Shown one piece after another: positions 15,312-21,824 of a stretch of 21,824 bases of DNA. Under the pieces are notes generated by a model. It worked only from the letters and a program-made list of their open reading frames with translations, made no database searches and was not told where the DNA came from. Every line of letters starts with the position of its first letter. Position 1 is the first letter of the stretch. The translations under genes and the position numbers were made by a program. Source of the stretch: Cyanobacteria bacterium UBA8803 (GTDB lineage Bacteria; Cyanobacteriota; Cyanobacteriia; Cyanobacteriales; Coleofasciculaceae); the NCBI GenBank assembly GCA_003505715.1, contig DNXU01000593.1, forward strand, positions 3,557-25,380. The letters are read 5' to 3'.

Positions 15312-16610
15312 TTAACTAAAGGGGGCATTTAGCTTTTGAATTCGTTGCTGTAGTATTTCGGCTCCAATGCGATCTCCCCGATGTTCTTTCAGAAGTGCGA
15401 GTTGCATTAGGGCTTCATAACTATGGGGATTCAGGTAAAGAGCTTTACGGAAATATTGTTCAGCTTGGCTATATTCAGATTTTGATTGGTGTAGCGTACC
15501 AAGTAAAGTATAGGCTTCATCATTAGTAAAATCCTGCGTTAAATACTCTTGGCAATGGGTAATGGCTGCTTCAATTTGTCCTGTATCTGCTAATTCTTTA
15601 GCCAAAGTAAGGCCGGAACTAGATGGAGTATTAATAGTTTCTGGAGGAGGTGATTTAGAATTAGGAGGTGGGGAGGCTCTGGCTGGCAAAGGGATAGGCT
15701 GTTCTAGGGTAGGTGGCTCCTCCGTGGGCCATGGTTGGTTGTAGGATACATGCCAGTTTCTGGAGAATTCAAATTCTGGGGTAGTGGTATTTTCTGGTTG
15801 AGGAGATTGGGATTGGATGCTCTCAGCTTTTTGGTAGGCAAAGGTGAAAGATTCCCGCATAGGCGTAAAGCGATCGCTAGGAATTTTTGCGGTTTCAGAA
15901 GCGCCGACAAAAAGTAGACCTTTAGGAAGTAAAAGACGATCGAGGATATTTAGAACTTGCGTGCAGGCATTTGGTTCTAAATAGATCAGGAGGTTGCGGC
16001 AGAAGATAATATCATACTTAGTTGCGGTAGTGGCAAAGGCATTCAGTAGATTCCCTTGCTGAAAGTTTACAATAGTGCGAATCGGTAAAATTAATTCATA
16101 ACCCTCTGCTGTTGATTGAAAATAACGGTTTTGGTCAATCCACGGTTTCCCCCGAAAGGAATTTTTACCATAAACTGCTCGTTTAGCTTTGGCGATCGCG
16201 TATTTGCTAATATCCACCGCATCAATTTTAAACCGGTAGGTAGGTAGGCCAGCTTCTAAGAGTGCGATCGCCATAGAGTAAGGTTCTTCACCACTGGAGC
16301 AAGGCACGCTTAACAGATGTAGTTTTGACAGGTTAGATTGCGGCTGCCAGTTGGTGCGAACGTAGTTAAGGAGGAAATCAAAGGGCTTACGATCTCGAAA
16401 GAAATAGGTTTCAGGGACAATAATTTGTTCAACGAGTTCTTCAAACTCTTGGGTGGAGGTTTGTAGAAGATTGAAATAAGCTTTCAAATCAGATAAACCA
16501 CAGATGGCTTGGCGAGTTTCTAAGGCTCTAGAAATCTTCCGTGAGCCAATGATGCGAGGATCAACTCCAATTTTCTGGCTTAACAGGCGTTCAATAGCTT
16601 CTAAGCTCAT
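15312..16610 (-). CDS. CheR methyltransferase with C-terminal TPRs, WspC-like
   Basis: CheR proteins methylate receptor glutamates using S-adenosylmethionine. The product has 432 residues. Visible are a CheR N-terminal helical part (about 1-65); ETYFFRD (67-73); the SAM-binding SVPCSSGEEPYS (101-112); IDAVDIS, which binds the SAM ribose; and CRNLLIYL near the end of the methyltransferase. A Pro/Ser/Thr-rich linker (about 265-335) leads to two or more tetratricopeptide repeats (about 340-430), for example AEQYFRKALYLNPHSYEALM. CheR fused to TPRs is the layout of WspC. The start overlaps the upstream CheW gene by 20 bp, suggesting translational coupling. It is followed 108 bp later by its presumed substrate, the MCP. 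Confidence 0.9.
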   Translation of the reverse strand: MSLEAIERLLSQKIGVDPRIIGSRKISRALETRQAICGLSDLKAYFNLLQTSTQEFEELVEQIIVPETYFFRDRKPFDFLLNYVRTNWQPQSNLSKLHLLSVPCSSGEEPYSMAIALLEAGLPTYRFKIDAVDISKYAIAKAKRAVYGKNSFRGKPWIDQNRYFQSTAEGYELILPIRTIVNFQQGNLLNAFATTATKYDIIFCRNLLIYLEPNACTQVLNILDRLLLPKGLLFVGASETAKIPSDRFTPMRESFTFAYQKAESIQSQSPQPENTTTPEFEFSRNWHVSYNQPWPTEEPPTLEQPIPLPARASPPPNSKSPPPETINTPSSSGLTLAKELADTGQIEAAITHCQEYLTQDFTNDEAYTLLGTLHQSKSEYSQAEQYFRKALYLNPHSYEALMQLALLKEHRGDRIGAEILQQRIQKLNAPFS

Positions 16611-17073
16611 CTGTAGATCGCTCTCCCGCTGGTGCTAGATAAAATCGCTGGGCATCACTAAATAACTGCTCCAGATGAATTTGCTGAATCATACCTTTCT
16701 GATCGAGGATTATGCCCCCTAAGTAAGGAGCTTGGTTCATTTGTACATGGGAATCTACCAAATCAGCTGTTGATTTTTTTAAGGTATGAATGATTCGTTC
16801 AGCCATCAAACCAATATATTGTAAGTTAGAGTCTTGCTGGGAAGATTTAACCATAATGATGCGTGTACTAAGATGATAGGAGCTTGGTGTCCCTTGAATC
16901 AGATGGCAAAGGTCAATTACAGGGGTAATTGTACCCCTATAGTTCAATACCCCTGCGACATAATTAGGAACGTAATAAATTTTTCTGAGAGGAACTCTAG
17001 GAATGACTTCAGCCACACGCGAACTTTCAATAGCGTAGGAATCTTGCCCTATATAAAATAGTAACATTAACAT
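16591..17073 (-). CDS. CheW-like coupling protein, WspB-like
   Basis: This is a single CheW domain of 160 residues, cytosolic, which normally bridges receptors and the CheA kinase. Seen: the opening LLFYIGQDSYAIESSRVAEV, then VAGVLNYRGTITPVIDL (the CheW signature VxGxxNxRGxxxPVxDL), LSTRIIMV and a C-terminal half with YIGLMAERI and YLGGIILDQKGMIQQI. The LSTRI and AER elements resemble WspB rather than the generic chemotaxis CheW. It starts 8 bp after the HD-domain gene and overlaps the CheR gene by 20 bp, so the three are almost certainly one transcript. No CheA partner is encoded in the window. Confidence 0.9.
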   Translation of the reverse strand: MLMLLFYIGQDSYAIESSRVAEVIPRVPLRKIYYVPNYVAGVLNYRGTITPVIDLCHLIQGTPSSYHLSTRIIMVKSSQQDSNLQYIGLMAERIIHTLKKSTADLVDSHVQMNQAPYLGGIILDQKGMIQQIHLEQLFSDAQRFYLAPAGERSTDELRSY

Positions 17074-17081
17074 AGTTCTAA

Positions 17082-18038
17082 TTACCCATTAGCTATATAC
17101 TCATTTAATTTAAAAAAATCAACTAATTTTTCGAGGGGTGTATCTGCGTCAGTAGGAGTTGTTGATTCAATCTTTTGAATAGTGCTGGGTTTCAAATATT
17201 GAAACACGTCGCGAGTCAAAATTAAAGTAGCATCTCCCGGCAAAGCTGAAATTTCACGGACATACCGATGGAGCCGCGACTTGGCAAAGTTAACCTGGAA
17301 ACAAGCACGCTTGAGCAGACGCTGCCGGATATTTTCATAAAGATTGAAATTCTCTGAAGCTAACGCTCCAATTTCTAAATTCAAGAGGATGGGAATAACA
17401 TCCGGATTTTCTTCTAAAAATAGCAGGCTACCCTCCCGATTATAGGCAGCTATGCCTTCCATTCCTAAGCTGCCAATATCTGCAAGCGCCAAAATTATCG
17501 CTACAGTTGAGAGGGGACGATCGGAGTCATAAAGAGCGGGTTGATAAATTGCTTGCTCGGATGGATCGTAAGTGCATATAGTGGCAGCGATCGCTTCTTG
17601 GATCAGAGACAAGTCTGCATCAGTAAATCTTGCCGAGTCATCAACGCCATGCTCTTGTAATTGTTGATTTAATCTTTGAATATAATCTAACAATTTCTGA
17701 ACCGTTAACGTTTCACTTACTCCCGCTTCACGCCTTCTAGAAGTATGAGGCTGGGTTTGGGGAATAAAAATCTGCACCATATCATGAGCAACAGCGCACA
17801 GTTCCAGCAACAGCTGCATCCTTGCCAGATAGTCGGATGTTGCCTTGTCTGCTGGAGATGCTTGCCAGTAAGGAGCAATTGCTTGGAAAATGATATTGGC
17901 TCGATGCTGTACCCCTGATATATGTGCGCGAGTGTGATAATAAAGCTGCTTAGTAGCAGCTTCGCGGTCGATTTCTGGGAGGACAAAGGTTTTTACCCTA
18001 GCAACCGTTTGGGCAAAGGTACTAGGAAGCTGTTCCAT
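17082..18038 (-). CDS. HD-domain phosphohydrolase-like protein heading the Wsp-like cluster
   Basis: This encodes 318 residues with no membrane segment. Metal-ligand positions of an HD fold are visible: YYHTRAHI (H35, H39), AHDM (H85-D86), then REAGVSE (E104, S108), ATICTYD and a final D187 in ALADIGSLG. The order resembles the predicted metal-dependent HD phosphohydrolases of the COG4339 type, in which H..H, HD, ExxS and D occur in this order. Substrate is unknown; no HD-GYP motif is present, so a cyclic-di-GMP phosphodiesterase of that class is not supported. The C-terminal third (about 225-318) is unassigned. It begins the four-gene minus-strand cluster, ending 8 bp before the CheW gene. 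The leader just before the ATG is a pyrimidine-rich heptamer repeat with no ribosome binding site, so the start is uncertain or leaderless. Confidence 0.7.
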   Translation of the reverse strand: MEQLPSTFAQTVARVKTFVLPEIDREAATKQLYYHTRAHISGVQHRANIIFQAIAPYWQASPADKATSDYLARMQLLLELCAVAHDMVQIFIPQTQPHTSRRREAGVSETLTVQKLLDYIQRLNQQLQEHGVDDSARFTDADLSLIQEAIAATICTYDPSEQAIYQPALYDSDRPLSTVAIILALADIGSLGMEGIAAYNREGSLLFLEENPDVIPILLNLEIGALASENFNLYENIRQRLLKRACFQVNFAKSRLHRYVREISALPGDATLILTRDVFQYLKPSTIQKIESTTPTDADTPLEKLVDFFKLNEYIANG

Positions 18039-18056
18039 AGGGAATAGGGAATGGGG
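18038..18056. repeat. Heptamer repeat (minus strand CCCTATT), inverse of the 13571 array
   Basis: On the + strand this reads TAGGGAATAGGGAATGGGG. On the minus strand it forms ATTCCCTATTCCCT immediately before the ATG of the HD-domain gene. The unit is the same as in the array at 13571-13616 but in opposite orientation. Confidence 0.75.
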
Positions 18057-18125
18057 AGAGAATGATTTTCATTCCGCGAGTTGTGAAGGATTGAGCCTGG
18101 TGCCTAGTGCTTTGAAGGCAGAAGG

Positions 18126-18218
18126 GGTGAAGGCTGCTATGCAGAAAGAAAGAATGGTTGTACAGTAAGCTTTTTATCCTTTTTCAACTGGATACTTATT
18201 GCCGCCACACTGCACTAG
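18126..18218. repeat. 93-bp dispersed repeat, copy B
   Basis: This aligns without gaps to 577-669 (copy A). The blocks GGTGAAGGCT, GTACAGTAAGCTTTTT, CTTTTTCAACTGG and TTATTGC are identical or nearly so. The upstream TAGTGC is also shared, but a 15-bp near-duplication (TGAAGGC) separates it from the repeat in this copy. The same orientation relative to the + strand is kept. It is upstream of the HD-domain gene, whereas copy A is downstream of yajQ, so the flanking genes give no common function. Confidence 0.7.
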
Positions 18219-18327
18219 CTTGAGCGAGGAAGTAGATTTTGCACCTGCGCCTATCTAAGGCTAGATTTTAACAATAAAAAAATCAACTTTAGCAGTGTTG
18301 GCTTTTCTGTCTTCTATCCTAAGATAG

Positions 18328-18362
18328 AAAAAATACCCCGACAATAGCACCATAGGGGTATT
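18328..18362 (-). terminator. Intrinsic terminator of the aspC-uspA pair
   Basis: AATACCCC (18332-18339) pairs with GGGGTATT (18355-18362), an 8-bp stem with a 15-nt loop. Read on the minus strand it is followed by a run of six T. It lies 39 bp beyond the uspA stop codon. Confidence 0.7.
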
Positions 18363-18400
18363 GGCTCAGCAGGTTGCTTGATGTATCACCTTGGAGGTTA

Positions 18401-18904
18401 TTAGCGATCGCTTAAGGTAGTATCGTCGCCGTTGGGACAGATACCTTGTACGATTAGAACTGAGCAGGGTACTTGGTGGACAACGTAATTGCTGACACTG
18501 CCCAGGACGATTTCTGTCAGACCTCGACGGCCTCTACGACCTAGCACTACTAAGTCAGCGCCCCAACTATTGACCAGTTCCCGAATTGCGCTTCCGGCAT
18601 CTCCGATTTTGCAATCCCATTCTGCTGGTACTCCCTGCGCAGTTGCTTTCTGACTATAATCAGCCAGCCATTTAGTTGCTACCTCGGTGTCTTTCCGCAA
18701 CTTTTCCTGCATCAAGCGGCTGAAGTCGATCAGCTCTCTACCCAATATATCTCCATAGGTGCCCACTCCTTGAGTGTCTATAGGTAGGCAATGAAACACC
18801 ATTAGAGAAGCTTCTTCTCGTATGGCAATTTCCAGTGCTTGTTCAAAAACTGTATCTGCTTCCGGCGAACGGTCAATTGCCACCAAAATTTTGCTATACC
18901 TCAT
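18401..18904 (-). CDS. Universal stress protein, UspA family
   Basis: This encodes 167 residues with a single Usp domain. The opening YSKILVAIDRSPEADTVFEQ carries the ATP-contact D11. The C-terminal nucleotide-binding pattern G-x2-G-x9-G-S is complete (G122, G125, G135, S136 in GRRGRRGLTEIVLGSVS). These features point to the ATP-binding Usp subclass. Such cytosolic dimers modulate stress responses; the partner here is unknown. The ATG follows the aspC stop codon by 3 bp, with AAGG just upstream inside the aspC tail, so it is the second gene of a two-gene unit. Its last codons (SDR and stop) are formed by a HIP1 octamer. Confidence 0.93.
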   Translation of the reverse strand: MRYSKILVAIDRSPEADTVFEQALEIAIREEASLMVFHCLPIDTQGVGTYGDILGRELIDFSRLMQEKLRKDTEVATKWLADYSQKATAQGVPAEWDCKIGDAGSAIRELVNSWGADLVVLGRRGRRGLTEIVLGSVSNYVVHQVPCSVLIVQGICPNGDDTTLSDR

Positions 18905-18907
18905 CCT

Positions 18908-20071
18908 TCATCCTTTCAAAGTAAACTGCTCTAACCTATCCATCCCTTTTTCAATTGATGCCATATCGGTGGCGTAGGAAAGGCGGATGCAATTATCGTC
19001 TCCAAAGGCGATGCCAGGAACTGTTGCTACTTGCTGAGATTCTAGTAGGGCGTTGCAAAACTCCAAGGATTTTAAACCTATCTTACTGATGTCAACAAAT
19101 AAATAGAATGCCCCATCGGGTTTGGGACAGCTGAGTCCGGGAATGGCGTTGAGACGCTCAAACATTACCTGTCGCCGTAAGGCAAATGCTTGGCGCATCT
19201 CTTCTACGCAGTCTTGGGAACCTTCTAGAGCTGCGATCGCGCCATACTGGGCAAAGGTGCAGACATTAGAGGTGCTGTGGCTTTGAATGGTTGTCACTGC
19301 CTTAATCAGTTCTACTGGACCTGCTAGATATCCCAACCGCCATCCTGTCATTGAGAAAGCTTTAGCAAACCCGTTGCTGATAATGGTGCGATCAAAGATT
19401 TTTGGCCCAACAGCTCCAATACTCAGGTGGGTAGTACCGTCGTAAATAATCTTCTCGTAAATTTCGTCAGAAACTACTAAAATATCATGCTCAACAATAA
19501 CTGCCGCTAATGCCTTAATTTCTTCGGGGGTATAAACCATACCCGTGGGGTTAGAGGGAGAGTTAAGGACAAAAAGCTTAGTTTGGGGCGTAATTGCTGC
19601 CCGTAGCTCGTCGGGGGTAATTTTATAACCTGTGGAGGCATCGGTCGGTACAATAACTGGAGTGCCATGGGCCAGCTTCACCATTTCCGGATAGGACAGC
19701 CAGTAGGGAGCTGGCACGATCGCTTCATCTCCAGCTTCTAGGAGTGCTAGCATCAAACCGAAGAGAGAATGCTTACCGCCGTTAGTGACGATGACGTTTT
19801 CAGCTTGGTAATTCAGGCCGTTCTCTTCCCGCAATTTCCGAGCGATCGCCTCCCGTAGCTTCGGTTCTCCAGCTGCTGGCCCGTACTTGGTTTTCCCTTC
19901 ATCCAGGGCTTTTTTAGCTGCCGTCTTGATATGGGCTGGGGTATCGAAGTCTGGTTCTCCGGCGCTGAAACTACAAACATCCAAGCCTTCTGCTTTCATG
20001 GCTTTGGCTTTGGCGGAGATTGCCAGTGTCAGGGAGGGAGAGACTTGACCAACTCGTGCTGCCAGTTTCAT
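18908..20071 (-). CDS. aspC: PLP-dependent aspartate/prephenate aminotransferase (class Ib)
   Basis: This encodes 387 residues from the ATG at 20071, chosen because GAGGA lies about 8 nt upstream and because the family normally begins [10 protein letters not shown]. An in-frame ATG at 20119 would add 16 unlikely residues. Active-site residues seen are N174 in SPSNPTG, D202 and Y205 in SDEIYE, the PLP Schiff-base lysine K237 in [15 protein letters not shown], and the substrate-binding arginine in the C-terminal IRLSYA. Fold-type I class Ib enzymes transfer amino groups between aspartate and 2-oxoglutarate, and in cyanobacteria related enzymes can also act on prephenate (Tyr/Phe route). Which activity applies is not decided here. 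It is followed 3 bp later by the universal stress gene. Confidence 0.93.
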   Translation of the reverse strand: MKLAARVGQVSPSLTLAISAKAKAMKAEGLDVCSFSAGEPDFDTPAHIKTAAKKALDEGKTKYGPAAGEPKLREAIARKLREENGLNYQAENVIVTNGGKHSLFGLMLALLEAGDEAIVPAPYWLSYPEMVKLAHGTPVIVPTDASTGYKITPDELRAAITPQTKLFVLNSPSNPTGMVYTPEEIKALAAVIVEHDILVVSDEIYEKIIYDGTTHLSIGAVGPKIFDRTIISNGFAKAFSMTGWRLGYLAGPVELIKAVTTIQSHSTSNVCTFAQYGAIAALEGSQDCVEEMRQAFALRRQVMFERLNAIPGLSCPKPDGAFYLFVDISKIGLKSLEFCNALLESQQVATVPGIAFGDDNCIRLSYATDMASIEKGMDRLEQFTLKG

Positions 20072-20510
20072 GAAAAAATCCTCAAATTTGGAAACCGTTG
20101 CTACGCGAAAAGCTGACAATGTATTAGTTTCTCAGACGTAAGTGGCAATACCCATCTAGATTGGCTTTTTTTAACGTTTCGGCTCTCCCAGATCTGGTTG
20201 ATAAGTTAATCTAATGTATGGTAATTGGTCAGTAATTTCTCACTGATTACCCATTACCCATGACTCTCAACAGAAGTTTATCTCTTTGGACTTTTCTTAA
20301 TTTTTTTAATTGTTGGACTGCCCCGATCTACTAAGTGTAAACAAATCTGTGAAGTGCAGTGCTGGGAAAGTATGAACTTAAGTTAAAGAAAAACTACAAA
20401 ATATATCTTTCCTAAAATGATGTGTTTTTTGAGGTTTTCCCACCTTCAGTCCCTTGAGAGTTGAATTAGTATTTTCATCAATATGTTGCTTTTAATATAG
20501 GATGTTGCCA
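20072..20510. other. Divergent intergenic region, aspC / J-domain gene
   Basis: This stretch of about 440 bp contains no gene. It holds a small tandem repeat with hairpin potential (20220-20261) and, nearer the J-domain gene, a strongly AT-rich leader (about 20380-20500). Promoters for both flanking genes must lie here, but no convincing box pair stands out. Confidence 0.5.
20220..20261. repeat. Short repeat of ATTACCC units with inverted arm
   Basis: GGTAAT (20220-20225) pairs with ATTACC (20246-20251), and TCAGT with ACTGA between them. ATTACCC then repeats twice. The units match those of the array at 2915-3017. Confidence 0.5.
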
Positions 20511-20906
20511 ATGCTAGAGGTTGAACGATACTACCGAATCCTCGATTTAGAGCCGGGAGCTTCACCGGAAGAAGTACACCAAGGCTACCTCGATATGACT
20601 TGGGTGTGGCACCCCGATCGCTTTGTCGGTCATCCCCGCCTCAAACAAAAAGCGCATCACAAACTTCAAGAACTCAATGAAGCTCATGAGCGACTGCGCT
20701 CTTGTCAACCAACTCGGTTATCTAGAGATTTACACCCTAAGTGGACATCTCAGACATCCCCACCTTCTGATAACCCATCCTCATCACCAGGTTTATCCAA
20801 ACCTCAAGCAAACCGAGCTGGCATGAGAGACAACAAACAAACTGTAAAGAACGTTAAGCCACCCATTTCTGTCAAAACCAGCAAGCTTGATGATTGGTTG
20901 GATTAA
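20511..20906 (+). CDS. J-domain (DnaJ-like) protein with low-complexity tail
   Basis: This encodes 131 residues from the ATG at 20511, preferred over the in-frame ATG at 20502 because AGGA (20499-20502) is then at the right spacing. Residues about 5-64 form a J domain: RYYRILDLEPGASPEEVHQG, the essential HPD at 34-36 (VWHPDRF) and the helix KLQELNEAHERLR. J domains stimulate the ATPase of Hsp70/DnaK partners. There is no Gly/Phe region and no zinc finger, so it is a stand-alone J protein. The tail (about 70-131) is Ser/Pro/Lys-rich and probably disordered, ending in the acidic DDWLD. Cyanobacteria carry many such small J proteins; the client is unknown. Confidence 0.88.
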   Translation: MLEVERYYRILDLEPGASPEEVHQGYLDMTWVWHPDRFVGHPRLKQKAHHKLQELNEAHERLRSCQPTRLSRDLHPKWTSQTSPPSDNPSSSPGLSKPQANRAGMRDNKQTVKNVKPPISVKTSKLDDWLD

Positions 20907-20941
20907 CTGACACACCAAGCAAAACGACTAGTTCTACAGGT

Positions 20942-20991
20942 GGGTATGACACTATATAACAGGGTATGACGGTTAGCTTGATAATGCTAAC
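20942..20991. other. Direct repeat and hairpin between the J-domain gene and the broken cyclase
   Basis: GGGTATGAC occurs twice (20942-20950 and 20962-20970). GTTAGC (20972-20977) pairs with GCTAAC (20986-20991). No T-tract follows. These may be an operator-like pair or a chance feature. Confidence 0.25.
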
Positions 20992-21011
20992 ATCACCGAT
21001 CTCGCCCGTTA

Positions 21012-21738
21012 ATGCTCAACCGTCTGCTCCCAACCCAGTCAAACCATCATCCTGAAAAGCTACCAACCTATAGACTGGGAATACTTAGCCTAATTCTGAT
21101 CTTAGTGGTACTGGAAAGTCTTCAGAATGGCCGGATAACGGGGGTGAGTGTAGTATCAATAGTGTTTGGTATCAGTATTTTGTTACCAGCACCGAGAGGG
21201 TTACTTCTGGTACTGGGGATGTTAGTCCTCTGGTTAGGAACTTCATTTGTTGGTAGCGACTTGCTAGTGCTACACAAGACAATCCTGTGGGGTGGTGCCA
21301 GTGCCAGTGGTATCCTAGTACGGAGCTTTCTACTACGCCTAGAGTGGGAACGGGCAGCACAAACCGTACTTAGTACGCTCATCGATTCCGACATCAAGGC
21401 TACTTCTAAAATCCTCCTGGAGCGAGTTGTTAGTAAACTGCGCTACTACACCCGTGCCGATGCCATCATTGCTCTGCGGGAACTTGGGAGTTAATCAAGC
21501 GCTGCGGCTTTCTTTCCCTCAAATCCTCTTATCGTACTAAAATCGGTCGTCGCGTACCCGTTGAAGTCACGATCAATTATCTGAAATTTAGAGGGAAGGA
21601 GTATCACTGTATTTTTGCCCTTGATATCACCCAACGGCAGCAAGCTGAGCAGGACTTGCTGCAAGAAAAGGAAAAGTCAGAACAATTGTTACTCAATGTC
21701 TTGCCCGCTGCGATCGCCAAGCGCTTAAAACGAACACC
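21012..21738 (+). pseudogene. Broken membrane sensor / PAS / adenylate-cyclase-type gene
   Basis: The first frame (21012-21494) gives 160 residues. Hydrophobic segments lie at about 21-38, 45-58 and 63-78, a fourth possible one at about 88-105, then a helix and YYTRADAIIALREL, which looks like the start of a GAF domain and then stops. In a different frame, from about 21480, the DNA encodes the second half of a PAS domain (SSYRTKIGRRVPVEV, NYLKFRGKEYHCIFALDITQ). That is followed by the linker KSEQLLLNVLPAAIAKRLKR, which normally precedes a class III adenylate/guanylate cyclase domain. The rest of the GAF and the first half of the PAS are absent, indicating an internal deletion with a frame change. 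Homology ends near 21738, where an element-like sequence begins. The cyclase domain itself is not in the window. I infer a formerly complete membrane-GAF-PAS-cyclase, now non-functional. Confidence 0.7.
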
Positions 21739-21824
21739 AGGTTTAACTTTTGGTGGGGGTCTGGGGGAGGCTATAAGTCCCACGTCCTACCCCGATAGGG
21801 GAGGCGTGGGATACATGGACATCA
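21739..21824. mobile_element. Probable end of an IS200/IS605-type element (partial)
   Basis: After the broken gene the sequence contains an imperfect hairpin. TCCCACG (21778-21784) pairs with CGTGGGA (21805-21811), and inside it CC pairs with GG and CCCC with GGGG around a GATA tetraloop. Subterminal hairpins with small bulges are characteristic of IS200/IS605-family ends, and sequence of this form flanks TnpB-type elements in cyanobacteria, from memory. The transposase or TnpB gene would lie beyond the window; orientation and exact boundary cannot be fixed. It could alternatively be another dispersed hairpin repeat. Confidence 0.45.

Larger units (their letters stand above)
18057..18400. other. 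Intergenic region between uspA and the HD-domain gene
   Basis: Apart from repeat copy B (18126-18218) and the uspA terminator (18328-18362), this 340-bp stretch contains no gene. A second small hairpin, TTCTATC with GATAGAA (18313-18330), lies beside the terminator. The promoter of the HD-CheW-CheR-MCP cluster must lie here or within the repeat, but no clear -10/-35 pair was found. Confidence 0.5.

Noticed and set aside
82..18038. Functional link between YajQ (cyclic-di-GMP binding in some bacteria) and the Wsp-like cluster
   Set aside because: The genes are 13 kb apart on different strands with unrelated genes between them; only a general theme is shared.
20072..20119. Longer start of the aminotransferase at 20119
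   Set aside because: The 16 added residues are not family-like, and a ribosome binding site fits the ATG at 20071.
21012..21494. The 160-aa frame as a complete small membrane protein
   Set aside because: Its last part looks like the start of a GAF domain, and the downstream DNA continues a sensor-cyclase gene in another frame, so it is better read as a fragment.
1..21824. tRNA, rRNA, tmRNA or RNase P RNA
   Set aside because: No clover-leaf pattern or conserved RNA core was found on either strand by reading; a covariance search was not possible.

Overview
The window reads as cyanobacterial chromosome. The palindrome GCGATCGC (HIP1) occurs at least twenty times in 21.8 kb, and short tandem heptamer/octamer repeats fill the intergenic gaps. 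The proteins (DUF202, MurG, class Ib aspartate aminotransferase, ValS, J-domain protein) are of cyanobacterial type. A filamentous, repeat-rich lineage (Oscillatoriales/Coleofasciculales-like) seems likely, but genus cannot be fixed from the sequence. No rRNA, tRNA, CRISPR array or phage module was recognised.

Layout. 1-4.3 kb: yajQ and a DUF202 membrane protein on +. These are followed on - by a glutathione-reductase-like flavoprotein with altered key residues, a small Cys-rich protein and a DUF4383 membrane protein. An 820-bp AT-rich gap comes next, with a 102-bp palindromic MITE-like element and a possible small RNA. 4.3-10 kb: a 59-aa basic orphan, an exported NTF2/SnoaL-like protein divergent from murG, an L,D-transpeptidase convergent with murG, and a large GH31 glycosidase. 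murG and the transpeptidase both act on peptidoglycan. 9.9-13.3 kb: a coiled-coil protein downstream of valS, both on -.

13.6-18.0 kb, all on -: a compact signalling cluster transcribed as HD-domain protein, CheW, CheR with TPRs, MCP. The last three resemble WspB, WspC and WspA of the Pseudomonas Wsp surface-sensing pathway. No CheA/WspE, CheB/WspF or diguanylate cyclase/WspR is present in the window, and an HD-domain protein heads the cluster. Inverted copies of one heptamer repeat bracket it.

18.4-21.8 kb: a tightly linked aspC-uspA pair with a good intrinsic terminator, a J-domain protein on +, and a decayed PAS/adenylate-cyclase-type gene. That gene carries an internal deletion with a frameshift and is cut off by what looks like the end of an IS200/IS605-type element running off the window.

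The points most worth a second look are the GR-like enzyme, in which the conserved Lys-Glu pair beside the flavin appears swapped and NADPH-site residues are lost; the CheA-less Wsp-like/HD module; a 93-bp repeat present twice in the window; and several genes whose stop codons lie inside intergenic repeats. Family assignments come from motif recognition, not from database searches.
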